A stretch of DNA of 12,654 nucleotides, taken from Kofleriaceae bacterium. GTDB taxonomy: Bacteria; Myxococcota_A; Polyangia; Haliangiales; Haliangiaceae. The notes under the pieces were generated by a model that had not been told where the DNA came from, did no database searches, and worked only from the letters and a program-made list of their open reading frames with translations. Below, one piece after another: positions 6,807 through 12,654 of the stretch (positions within the stretch are counted from its first letter, which is position 1; each line of letters starts with the position of its first letter). The translations under genes and the position numbers were made by a program. The stretch lies in NCBI GenBank assembly GCA_016763395.1, contig JAESTW010000052.1, positions 1-12,654 of the forward strand. The letters are read 5' to 3'.

Positions 6807-8384
6807 CTAGTGCGCGTGACCGTGTGCGGGGGCGCCGCCTGCTGAGGCCGCGAGCTTTATGTCGTAGGCTCCTTTGGTGACGACGCGTTCCCCTGCCGCG
6901 ACTCCACTTAAAACCTCCACTAGGCCGCGGCTGCGAGCTCCGAGGGCTAGTACGCGACGCTCAAAGGCTTCACCGGTGACATGCACATAAACGATGGATT
7001 GATTGCCATCTTGAAGAATGGCGGATTCGGGGATGACTAGCGACTTGGTCTCTATCCCGGTTGCTACACTGAGCTTGGCGAATTGACCTATGCGCAGTAC
7101 CTTATTGGGGTTCTCAACTTCTAAAATCACCGGAACAGTACGCGACAGTGGGTCTAGTACATGACCAACAGTAATGAGCTTGCCGGTGCTCTCGTCAATT
7201 TCAAATACGGTATCCCTACCATCGACAGTGAACCAAGCGGCGTTCGTTGATTCAAAGGATGGAAGGTCAGATTCAAAGACCCGGCCTTCAACCCAAACAC
7301 GCGTCAGGTCGATCACGGTAAAAAGTGGCGCGCCGGCAGATACCGTTTCACCTTCTGTTACACCTTGGGCGACCAGTGTACCCGATATAGGGGACTTCAC
7401 TAGGAACGCGCCAGCACCTGGCCTAGAGCCTCCGGACGCGGATGCTTTGTAGCTCGACAGCCTGGTCCTACTAGCATTGAGCCTCGCTCTCGCAACAGAG
7501 GTCGTCGCAATGGCCTCCTCGAGACGTCGCTTCGGAATCGAATCACTCGCGACCAAGTGCTCAAGCCGAACTTGCGTAGCCTCCGAAGCAGCGAACTCAG
7601 CCTGCGATGCTGCGACGTCCGCTCTCAGTGATCCAATATTCCCAGGAGCGCTCATCGTCGGTTGGATACGGGCGAGAAGCTGGCCTTTTTCGATTTCGCT
7701 TCCCAGAGTGGGAACGGGCGATTGCAGACTTATTCGGCCCGTCGTACCAGCAGTCAGCAATGCCTTACGTCCGGGGACAGCAAGAATTTTCGCGCTGATG
7801 GTCTTGCTTGGAACGACAAGCTCTTGTTTGGCCTCTGCGGTACTGAACTCGATTGGCCACTGCTGCTCCTTGAGAAAGCTGATTTGTCCGAGAGCTTCAC
7901 TGCCGTCTGCGGCTGCCATTGCGGCTGCTTCGTCCGGATACACGATGCAAGGCGATACCTGAAAACTCTCACTTACAGCCTCTGATGTTAGCGCAAGCGT
8001 CATTGTGCACTTGCCTGCAGCCTTAGGCGTTAGCGTGGGAATGAAGATTCCAAGTCGCGCTGGCTTGGAAACACTCGCGGACTCAGGCGGCGACCCAGCC
8101 ACAGAAATACTCACGACAACCCGCCCCTCAGCAGCTGCTTTGAAGGCGGACGAGTTTTGGAGGTTGGTGATGTGGGCAAGAAAGCGCGATTCACGTCCGA
8201 CAATCAGGGGTTGCCACTCCATAAAGAGCTCCGCTTTTTCAGTCCAGAGAGACACGGATTCGCTAGGAAGCTCCGGCTCTCCGTGGGGCGGATGGGTGTC
8301 GCTACCATGAGCATGACCACCAGCGGAATCTTTGCAACTCAAAACACAGGACAAGGCCACTAGGCCATAGATGGACCACTTCAT
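6807..8384 (-). CDS. Periplasmic adaptor (membrane fusion) lipoprotein of metal RND pump, CzcB/CusB-like
   Basis: This 525-residue protein should bridge the inner-membrane pump and the outer-membrane channel. It starts with a clear lipoprotein signal (MKWSIYGLVALSCVLSC, lipobox VLSC, Cys17), then a His-rich segment with H24, H26, H31 and H34. Residues about 43-155 form an extra N-terminal beta domain (VSLWTEKAELFMEW...) often seen on metal-pump adaptors. The lipoyl/barrel-sandwich halves follow (about 205-250 and 330-355: KSPISGTLVAQGVTEGETV), separated by an alpha-hairpin (about 250-315), then beta-barrel and membrane-proximal domains. The protein ends in HGHAH, so both termini could bind metal. 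ATG 8384 overlaps the stop of the upstream gene as ATGA and is preceded by AAGGAG at 7 bases, so translational coupling is likely. The length exceeds the usual 380-420 residues because of the N-terminal domain. Confidence 0.92.
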   Translation of the reverse strand: MKWSIYGLVALSCVLSCKDSAGGHAHGSDTHPPHGEPELPSESVSLWTEKAELFMEWQPLIVGRESRFLAHITNLQNSSAFKAAAEGRVVVSISVAGSPPESASVSKPARLGIFIPTLTPKAAGKCTMTLALTSEAVSESFQVSPCIVYPDEAAAMAAADGSEALGQISFLKEQQWPIEFSTAEAKQELVVPSKTISAKILAVPGRKALLTAGTTGRISLQSPVPTLGSEIEKGQLLARIQPTMSAPGNIGSLRADVAASQAEFAASEATQVRLEHLVASDSIPKRRLEEAIATTSVARARLNASRTRLSSYKASASGGSRPGAGAFLVKSPISGTLVAQGVTEGETVSAGAPLFTVIDLTRVWVEGRVFESDLPSFESTNAAWFTVDGRDTVFEIDESTGKLITVGHVLDPLSRTVPVILEVENPNKVLRIGQFAKLSVATGIETKSLVIPESAILQDGNQSIVYVHVTGEAFERRVLALGARSRGLVEVLSGVAAGERVVTKGAYDIKLAASAGGAPAHGHAH

Positions 8385-9724
8385 TTTGTTTCTCCTTGGC
8401 TGCGCATTCCAGTGGCACGCCAGATCTCAAGTTCTGCAAGCCGGCTCAAATAGCGCAGCTCAATATGACGAAGCTTCATCGCGGAAGCCTGTCGATAGGC
8501 ATCGCGCAGCGCCAAGGCACTTGCTTCTCCGCCCTGATAGGCAATTTTCGTTTTCTCAGCAAGTTCTACTGCTTGTACAAGTTGTCGTGTCTTGAAGGCT
8601 TGGCTCCGTTGCACCCGCGACTTGAGAAGCGTGATCGAAGCCAGCACTGCTGCCGTCGTTTGTCTCTCCAAGAGTGCTCGCTCAGCTTCCGCGAGTCGCA
8701 TTCGAGCCTGTCCGCGTTTTTTATCAGCCTTGCCTCTTGAAAACAAAGGGACAGAAACGCCGACGCTCACAAGGTAGCCATGGGCTACGTCTGCACCAGG
8801 CCCGGACCCCGGACCGAAATCGGTGTTGAGATAGCCCGCGGAGATGTCCAAGGTTGGAACCCACCAGCGTCCAGACGATTGTACTAACGAGTGCCCACTC
8901 GCTCGCATAGACTGCGTCGCCCGAAGATCATTTCTCTCAGATAGTGCGATCTGGGCCTGGGCTTGGGCGTCAAGAGCAACCGCAGGAAGCGTGAGGTCCT
9001 CGCGCGCGCCAAGGCGTTGTCCGGGCGCAGCACCAAGTACGTTGCCGAGGCTGAGTTCGGCTAGCGTAAGCTCTGCGCTTGTCTTGGCAATGTTCTCATC
9101 GTGCTCTGAGAGTTCGAGTTCAAAGCGTGCCAAGTCCAGTCCCGATGCATCTCCTGCGGCCGTTCTGGTTTTGAGCCGCTCGACAAGTTTTTCCAAAGGA
9201 GCACGGGTCTGTTGCAAGCTCTCTAGACGAAGCCTTGCCAGTGCGGCCGAATAAAAAATTCGGAAGACCTGAACCTTAAAGAGATGCTTGGCTTGCTTCG
9301 TACGCAACTGTGCAGCCTTGGCCAACTGGCGTACGCTACGAACCTGGAGGTGGTGCCGGCCAGAGAGATCTAGAGACCAACTCGCTGCCAACGAGTTCTT
9401 GAGAGCAACCCCTTCGCCGCTGACAAACACCTCTTCTCGATCCATTGTTAGTGCCACGGGAGGGAGTGTCTTTGCCGCCTCAACGTCGGCCTCTGCCTCA
9501 AGAAGCCTGGCTTCGAACACCGCGTACGCGGGCAAGCTCTTCTCTAAGCGAAGAGTAAGCTCTTGCGAAGTGATGTGTTGGGAGCTGTCCGCGCGAACTT
9601 CGAGAGACATAAAGGTAACTATGCAAACACATAGAGACAGAAGGGGGAATACTCCGAATCGGCGCAATCTACTACTTGCGGTAGTAGGCGAAAGGATAGA
9701 GTAAAGGCTATTGGGTTCGTTCAT
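8381..9724 (-). CDS. Outer-membrane efflux channel of metal RND pump, TolC/CzcC-like
   Basis: The 447-residue protein matches the outer-membrane factor family: two repeated coiled-coil units rich in Ala, Leu, Glu and Arg (about 60-230 and 260-440), a conserved ERNDLRA element opening the second half, and VSVGVSVPLFSRGKA as the strand and turn typical before the last helices. A signal peptide is clear (RRFG, hydrophobic VFPLLSLCVCIVTFMSLE, cleavage probably after VRA, residue 45). No lipobox Cys is placed for acylation, unlike some CzcC/OprM members. ATG 9724 has GAGG 6 bases upstream and is 8 bases after the M56 stop. The first 19 residues are an unusually long lead, and codons 13-19 coincide with a perfect palindromic operator copy (9669-9687); TTG 9667 directly after it would give a standard-length signal peptide and is an alternative start. 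Confidence 0.9.
   Translation of the reverse strand: MNEPNSLYSILSPTTASSRLRRFGVFPLLSLCVCIVTFMSLEVRADSSQHITSQELTLRLEKSLPAYAVFEARLLEAEADVEAAKTLPPVALTMDREEVFVSGEGVALKNSLAASWSLDLSGRHHLQVRSVRQLAKAAQLRTKQAKHLFKVQVFRIFYSAALARLRLESLQQTRAPLEKLVERLKTRTAAGDASGLDLARFELELSEHDENIAKTSAELTLAELSLGNVLGAAPGQRLGAREDLTLPAVALDAQAQAQIALSERNDLRATQSMRASGHSLVQSSGRWWVPTLDISAGYLNTDFGPGSGPGADVAHGYLVSVGVSVPLFSRGKADKKRGQARMRLAEAERALLERQTTAAVLASITLLKSRVQRSQAFKTRQLVQAVELAEKTKIAYQGGEASALALRDAYRQASAMKLRHIELRYLSRLAELEIWRATGMRSQGETK
9669..9687. promoter_or_regulatory. Second BlaI-type operator copy, inside the start of the czcC-like gene
   Basis: CTACTACTTGCGGTAGTAG is a perfect inverted repeat with 7-base arms and a 5-base centre. 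Read on the minus strand it shares 15 of 19 positions with the operator at 11112-11130, including both six-base outer arms. It lies over codons 13-19 of the channel gene, about 40 bases after its ATG. No strong -35/-10 pair is visible around it, so it may act as a roadblock or looping site, or control a weak internal promoter. Binding by the BlaI protein is inferred from the shared palindrome. Confidence 0.65.
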
Positions 9725-9732
9725 AGATTGCC

Positions 9733-10713
9733 TCAGATGAGTCCGAAGAGTGTCTCGAATGCGTGATGCAGAGGGTCAGCGAGACTGAGGGTGAGCAGGG
9801 TGATGCTGCCGGTAACAATCGCAGCTCGAATAAGAAGACTTCTGGCAGCGATATGTCCGGTATCCTCTTGAGACAAAACTGCGACCACCCGATCTTCAAC
9901 TGACTCGGAGCGCGGCAAAAAGGAGAGAGCGACACCAAGCCTCTGCGGCCTTGCCCAATTAACGAGAGCAGAGGCGATGGGACCAGCATCATCTACCTCG
10001 TCTGCTGCCATTCGATCGCACAGACGCTCCGTAGCATCGTCCCAACGTTGCTTGCTCCATGCAGAAAACACTGGAGCACCGAAGAGTGAAAACATCTGCA
10101 GGACAACAGATCGCCAGAGATCGCCGTTGGCAACATGCATGCGTTCATGGCTCAGCACGGCGCAGCGCTCCTCGGCACTCAGACGCTCCCACAGGCAGCT
10201 AGCTACAAATATACGCGGAGAGAAGAAACCGGACACAAAGCAAAAAGGACGGCTAGAAGGAGCTAGAAAAACAGGTATATCGCCGCCCTGTATTCGCACC
10301 GATGAACGCTCTATAATTCGCAATCGCCGCCTGCTGCCGACAATGGCGTTGCCAAGTCGGACAAGGCGCATCGCCAGGATGGCGGCGAGTACAGCAATAA
10401 GCGACATGGCCCATGTCCGGTTGGCCCATTCGCCACCGTGAACAAGGCACAAATGCAAGTGGTGCCCATGCGAGTCACAGTGATCGGCCATGCCGAGTGA
10501 TTCTGGCAATACCGAAAACCCAGCCAAACAAAGAACAATAATACCGGCGATCATCGGCGGAAGCATGAGCGACAAAGCGGCAGCTCGCTTTTCAGCAGCC
10601 GCGCCAAGTTGACGGTGCGTCCACACAGCACCCCAGAGGCCGGCAATCGCAGAGATCGTCCATGCGCAAAAGACAAACACTAAAGCAAAACCAATGAGAC
10701 TTCCGAGTGCCAC
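9733..10713 (-). CDS. M56 (BlaR1-like) membrane metalloprotease with His/Cys-rich periplasmic loop
   Basis: The 326-residue product has four predicted membrane spans (about 5-30, 47-69, 100-118, 291-311). The M56 protease core lies between spans 3 and 4: the FVSGFFSPRIFV block, the zinc site HERMH (189-193) and a probable third ligand E229 in ERLCD. By analogy with BlaR1 topology this core is cytoplasmic and the loop between spans 2 and 3 is periplasmic. That loop contains HCDSHGHHLHLCLVH (78-92), six His and two Cys in 15 residues, a likely metal site. The penicillin-binding sensor domain that BlaR1 carries after span 4 is absent; only about 15 residues remain. The start is GTG 10713, overlapping the repressor stop as TAGTG with GGAGG about 11 bases upstream. 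Role: signal-activated protease that relieves repression by the BlaI protein. Metal as signal is inference from the loop and the pump genes. Confidence 0.88.
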   Translation of the reverse strand: MALGSLIGFALVFVFCAWTISAIAGLWGAVWTHRQLGAAAEKRAAALSLMLPPMIAGIIVLCLAGFSVLPESLGMADHCDSHGHHLHLCLVHGGEWANRTWAMSLIAVLAAILAMRLVRLGNAIVGSRRRLRIIERSSVRIQGGDIPVFLAPSSRPFCFVSGFFSPRIFVASCLWERLSAEERCAVLSHERMHVANGDLWRSVVLQMFSLFGAPVFSAWSKQRWDDATERLCDRMAADEVDDAGPIASALVNWARPQRLGVALSFLPRSESVEDRVVAVLSQEDTGHIAARSLLIRAAIVTGSITLLTLSLADPLHHAFETLFGLI

Positions 10714-11084
10714 TACTTATTGCGCCTCCGACGCTGTGCAATTAGAGCCTCGAGTTTCTTTAGGTTGTCCTCGTCCAGCTCTGCTGCAGTGTTGACAAAG
10801 GCGGCGAGCACAGGGCCTGCGGATTTCTCCAGCAAACTCCCCACCGTATCTTCCACAAGGCTACAGTGGTAGTCATCTTGTGACATGGCAGACCTATAAA
10901 TATAGGCTGTCCCATTGCGATCACGGGCAAGTAACCCCTTTTTATAGAGTCGGTCAAGGGTGGTCATGATTGTCGTATAAGCCAGCTTGCCTTTGAGCTG
11001 GGTCATCACTTGACGCACGCCTAGTGGGCCAGCCACCCATAGGATGTCCATCACGCGCTTTTCCAGTGAACCAAGGACTTTCAT
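10713..11084 (-). CDS. BlaI/MecI/CopY-family transcriptional repressor
   Basis: At 123 residues it has the usual length for this family. The winged-helix DNA-binding domain fills about 1-75 (LGSLEKRVMDILW, RQVMTQLKGKLAYTTIMTTLDRL as recognition region, then the wing KGLLARDRNGTAYIY). The C-terminal dimerisation helices follow. In staphylococcal BlaI/MecI the sensor protease cuts an Asn-Phe bond in this second domain; the aligned place here, by eye, is A95-F96 in PVLAAFVNTAAEL. It lacks the CxCx4CxC metal motif of CopY, so it is unlikely to sense metal itself. It is first in the operon, with operator and promoter immediately upstream, so it should repress itself and the pump. ATG 11084 has no clear ribosome site and lies only a few bases after the predicted transcription start, so a leaderless or near-leaderless message is possible. 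Confidence 0.92.
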   Translation of the reverse strand: MKVLGSLEKRVMDILWVAGPLGVRQVMTQLKGKLAYTTIMTTLDRLYKKGLLARDRNGTAYIYRSAMSQDDYHCSLVEDTVGSLLEKSAGPVLAAFVNTAAELDEDNLKKLEALIAQRRRRNK

Positions 11085-11094
11085 GTATGCGGCG

Positions 11095-11124
11095 AGAGTA
11101 ATCCAAACAGACTACTACTGTCAA
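11095..11124 (-). promoter_or_regulatory. Promoter of the repressor-protease-pump operon
   Basis: On the minus strand a perfect TTGACA -35 box (11124-11119) is followed after 18 bases by a weak -10 candidate TACTCT (11100-11095). Transcription would start at about 11088, just ahead of the ATG at 11084. The -35 box is the centre of the operator palindrome, so a bound repressor would block polymerase directly. Confidence 0.6.
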
Positions 11125-11130
11125 TAGTAG
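11112..11130. promoter_or_regulatory. BlaI-type operator upstream of the repressor gene
   Basis: CTACTACTGTCAATAGTAG has six-base arms CTACTA and TAGTAG around a seven-base centre that contains the -35 box on the minus strand. A dimeric winged-helix repressor such as BlaI typically binds dyads of about this size overlapping its own promoter. The second near-identical palindrome at 9669-9687 supports this being a true site. The arms differ from the TACA/TGTA cores known for staphylococcal BlaI/MecI. Confidence 0.7.
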
Positions 11131-11172
11131 GACAAGAATCAATCCGAGATTGCATTTTACCCACAATCGCCT

Positions 11173-11189
11173 GACCGCGTCCGGCGGTC
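11173..11189 (-). terminator. Possible weak hairpin after the beta-barrel gene
   Basis: GACCGC-GTCCG-GCGGTC forms a GC-rich six-base stem with a five-base loop, 9 bases past the stop of the outer-membrane protein gene and 43 bases before the next operator. No T-run follows on the minus strand, so it is at best an imperfect terminator separating the two transcription units. Confidence 0.35.
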
Positions 11190-11198
11190 GTAAAACTT

Positions 11199-12383
11199 CT
11201 ATGGAATGTAAGAATGCTCTGTATTGAGGATGGAGTTTCGCTTTGGCAGTGGATTGACAGTAAATTCAAAGCCGAACCGCAAAACAGCTTGTACCCGATG
11301 ATCGTACTCCGCTGTGCCAAGTGCTACGCGCAAGCCTTGGCTATATGACTCAACCTGGTATTGCGCACCAACCGAGAAGTCTGCGCCCAAACTGTAAAAT
11401 CCGTTGGCAATACTGCTCCAAGATGTCTCTTTGCTATCAAAGTAACGAGCGTGTCCGCCAACAAGAGCGAGTTGAAATGTTGGTATCGTACTTTTTGAGT
11501 AGAGGTATCGCAACGCCGCCGCACCATGCATTGATTGTGCACGAAAGGTTGAGTTTGGATCGGTCAGAGTGCCATCGCCATCGCCATTGGTATAAATTCC
11601 TTGGAGCCTTATGTCGATGAGATGGATTGGGTCTGGATTGAGATTTACCGCGCCACCAAGAATCGTGTTCCAAACTGCCGCACGCCCATCCCCCTTCGCG
11701 TTATAGTAGTTAAACGCGGCTCCGATTTCGCGAACACGTCCGGTGTCGATCCGAGCGGGTATGTTTCGGTAGGCAATTGTTGTCCCCACTGAATTTAACG
11801 TAAAATCTTCTGAATTCTGATCTCCGGGTGTTAAGAAAAGATGCTCCGCATGAACACTCAGGAAGTATTTCGTCCGAATGATTCCGGTAGCTTCGAGTAC
11901 GTTTCCGAATTGGTGATCTTCGGTGGTACTACCACTGGCCATGGGATTGAGCGCGTCGGTGTACGAGAGTAAGTCATCATCTCGGACACTCGGAAATTCG
12001 ATGACCGACGACTGCAGACGACTTCGACCGATCTTGAGGTCGAAATGCTGGCCTTCTAGGAAGGCATATGCTTGGTGGAAGAAAACAGCACCCAGCTCGC
12101 TGTCAGCATCCGGGAATTGCAGCCCAATCGCTGAGCCACCGCGAATGTTTGGGTAAAGCTGAATACGGCTTCGTACTAGCAGTGCTGTGTCCGAGAAGTC
12201 TACGATACCAGTAGCTCCTGCACCTGAGTTTTCCCCAGTTGAATAATTTGCGCCAATGGAGCCCAAGGTCTCCATTCCCAATGTCAGTTCTGGCTGAACT
12301 TCTTGCGCCTCAGAAACTCTCGGAGCTAGTCCGACAGCAGCGATTGCGACTGCGGCTGCTAGTGTTAATTTGATATTTCTCAT
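11199..12383 (-). CDS. Predicted outer-membrane beta-barrel (porin-like) protein
   Basis: The 394-residue product has a signal peptide (MRNIKLTLAAAVAIAAVGLAP, cleavage probably after SEA, residue 26). The mature part is built of alternating amphipathic strands with aromatic girdles and acidic turns (VRSRIQLYPNIRGGSAIGLQ, YAFLEGQHFDLKIGRS, GAAFNYYNAKGDG, AVLRFGFEFTV), typical of an outer-membrane barrel of roughly 16 strands. The last strand is followed by about 20 extra residues instead of ending in Phe. The FLEGQHFDLKIGRSRLQ stretch recalls porins that share a strand-turn motif with phosphate-selective or alginate-type barrels, but I cannot name the family. It starts 2 bases after the stop of the multicopper-oxidase-like gene, so the two are one transcription unit; a CopB-like partner role in copper or metal handling is possible but unproven. 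Confidence 0.8.
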   Translation of the reverse strand: MRNIKLTLAAAVAIAAVGLAPRVSEAQEVQPELTLGMETLGSIGANYSTGENSGAGATGIVDFSDTALLVRSRIQLYPNIRGGSAIGLQFPDADSELGAVFFHQAYAFLEGQHFDLKIGRSRLQSSVIEFPSVRDDDLLSYTDALNPMASGSTTEDHQFGNVLEATGIIRTKYFLSVHAEHLFLTPGDQNSEDFTLNSVGTTIAYRNIPARIDTGRVREIGAAFNYYNAKGDGRAAVWNTILGGAVNLNPDPIHLIDIRLQGIYTNGDGDGTLTDPNSTFRAQSMHGAAALRYLYSKSTIPTFQLALVGGHARYFDSKETSWSSIANGFYSLGADFSVGAQYQVESYSQGLRVALGTAEYDHRVQAVLRFGFEFTVNPLPKRNSILNTEHSYIP

Positions 12384-12385
12384 GA

Positions 12386-12654
12386 CTACTCGTCCAGAGC
12401 GATTGTGGGTTTAAAGGTGCTTTCAAATCCTTCGTAGGCAAGAACTGTGAGAGCGCCGCCGGGATATAGACCGTTGTTCGTTACGCGTCGGGTATCATGA
12501 TCATGGAACGTCCAAATGCCGGGGTTTGTACCTTCAATGATGATGTCCGATGTCTTTCCTGGGCTTACTCGGAGAGTATTGCCTCAATTGGAGCGGGCAG
12601 TGGAGCCCCGTCTTCACATACATGGTCGAAGTCGTGACCGTGCAAGTGCATGTA
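12386..12654 (-). pseudogene. C-terminal end of a multicopper-oxidase-like gene, frameshifted
   Basis: The gene enters from beyond the right edge. The frame at 12654 reads YMHLHGHDF, the HxHGH copper block of a C-terminal cupredoxin domain, and goes on to APLPAPIEA before a TAA at 12567-12565. A second frame picks up exactly there: NTLRVSPGKTSDIII, NPGIWTFHDHDTRR, VTNNGLYPGG, ending in ALDE and TAG at 12388-12386. Joining the two needs one extra base near 12575-12585, so there is a one-base deletion or a sequencing error. The usual HCHxxxH that holds the type-1 copper Cys is replaced by HDHDTRR, so even if intact the protein may not be a normal oxidase. Its stop is 2 bases before the beta-barrel gene. 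Confidence 0.75.

Noticed and set aside
7477..7985. Plus-strand open frames of 100-160 codons antisense to the adaptor gene
   Set aside because: The minus-strand frame has full domain structure and a lipobox; the antisense frames have no family features.
10713..11084. Beta-lactam resistance regulator
   Set aside because: The repressor family fits, but there is no beta-lactamase gene and the protease lacks a penicillin-binding domain; the operon encodes an exporter.
12384..12396. GACTACTC near the start of the beta-barrel gene as an operator
   Set aside because: Only one half-site is present; the expected AGTAG arm is missing, so repression of that gene by the same regulator is not supported.
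1..12654. CRISPR arrays, tRNA or rRNA genes
   Set aside because: No regularly spaced direct repeats, cloverleaf sequence or rRNA-like stretch was seen on reading both strands; a covariance-model scan was not possible.

Overview
The window looks like an accessory region of a Gram-negative bacterium. Periplasmic, lipoprotein and outer-membrane export signals are frequent. The DUF4157 protein and the BlaI/M56 regulator pair recall myxobacteria and related Deltaproteobacteria-type genomes, but that lineage is inferred from gene content and could be wrong.

Left part (1-3700) is a patchwork. Positions 1-1386 (minus) hold the N-terminal 462 codons of a DUF4157 (eCIS core) protein with an HELTH motif; its C-terminal part starts to look like a metallo-beta-lactamase fold before it runs off the window. 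Directly upstream is a 34-codon stump of a calcineurin-like phosphoesterase (1388-1492, minus). About 490 bases without a convincing gene follow. Then come two plus-strand predicted lipoprotein genes of unknown function (1980-2369 and 2383-3108) and a truncated ThsB-like TIR (DUF1863) gene on the minus strand (3154-3513). A non-coding stretch with small inverted repeats (3514-3696) ends the patchwork.

Right part (3697-12654) is a coherent minus-strand metal-homeostasis block. Read in the direction of transcription it contains: the end of a multicopper-oxidase-like gene with an apparent one-base frameshift; an outer-membrane beta-barrel protein; an intergenic promoter with a palindromic operator; a BlaI/MecI-family repressor; an M56 (BlaR1-like) membrane protease with a His/Cys-rich predicted periplasmic loop; and a CzcC/CzcB/CzcA-type tripartite RND exporter. 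The five genes from the repressor to the RND pump are overlapping or nearly so (TAGTG, 8-base gap, ATGA, short gap with an AGGAGG ribosome site), which indicates one operon.

Proposed working model (inference): metal binding to the His/Cys loop of the M56 protein activates its cytoplasmic HExxH protease, BlaI is inactivated, and the promoter at 11095-11124, whose TTGACA -35 box lies inside the operator, is derepressed. A second copy of the same 19-bp palindrome lies within codons 13-19 of the czcC-like gene. The circuit has the architecture of beta-lactam sensing but appears wired to metal efflux; this is the most interesting item in the window.
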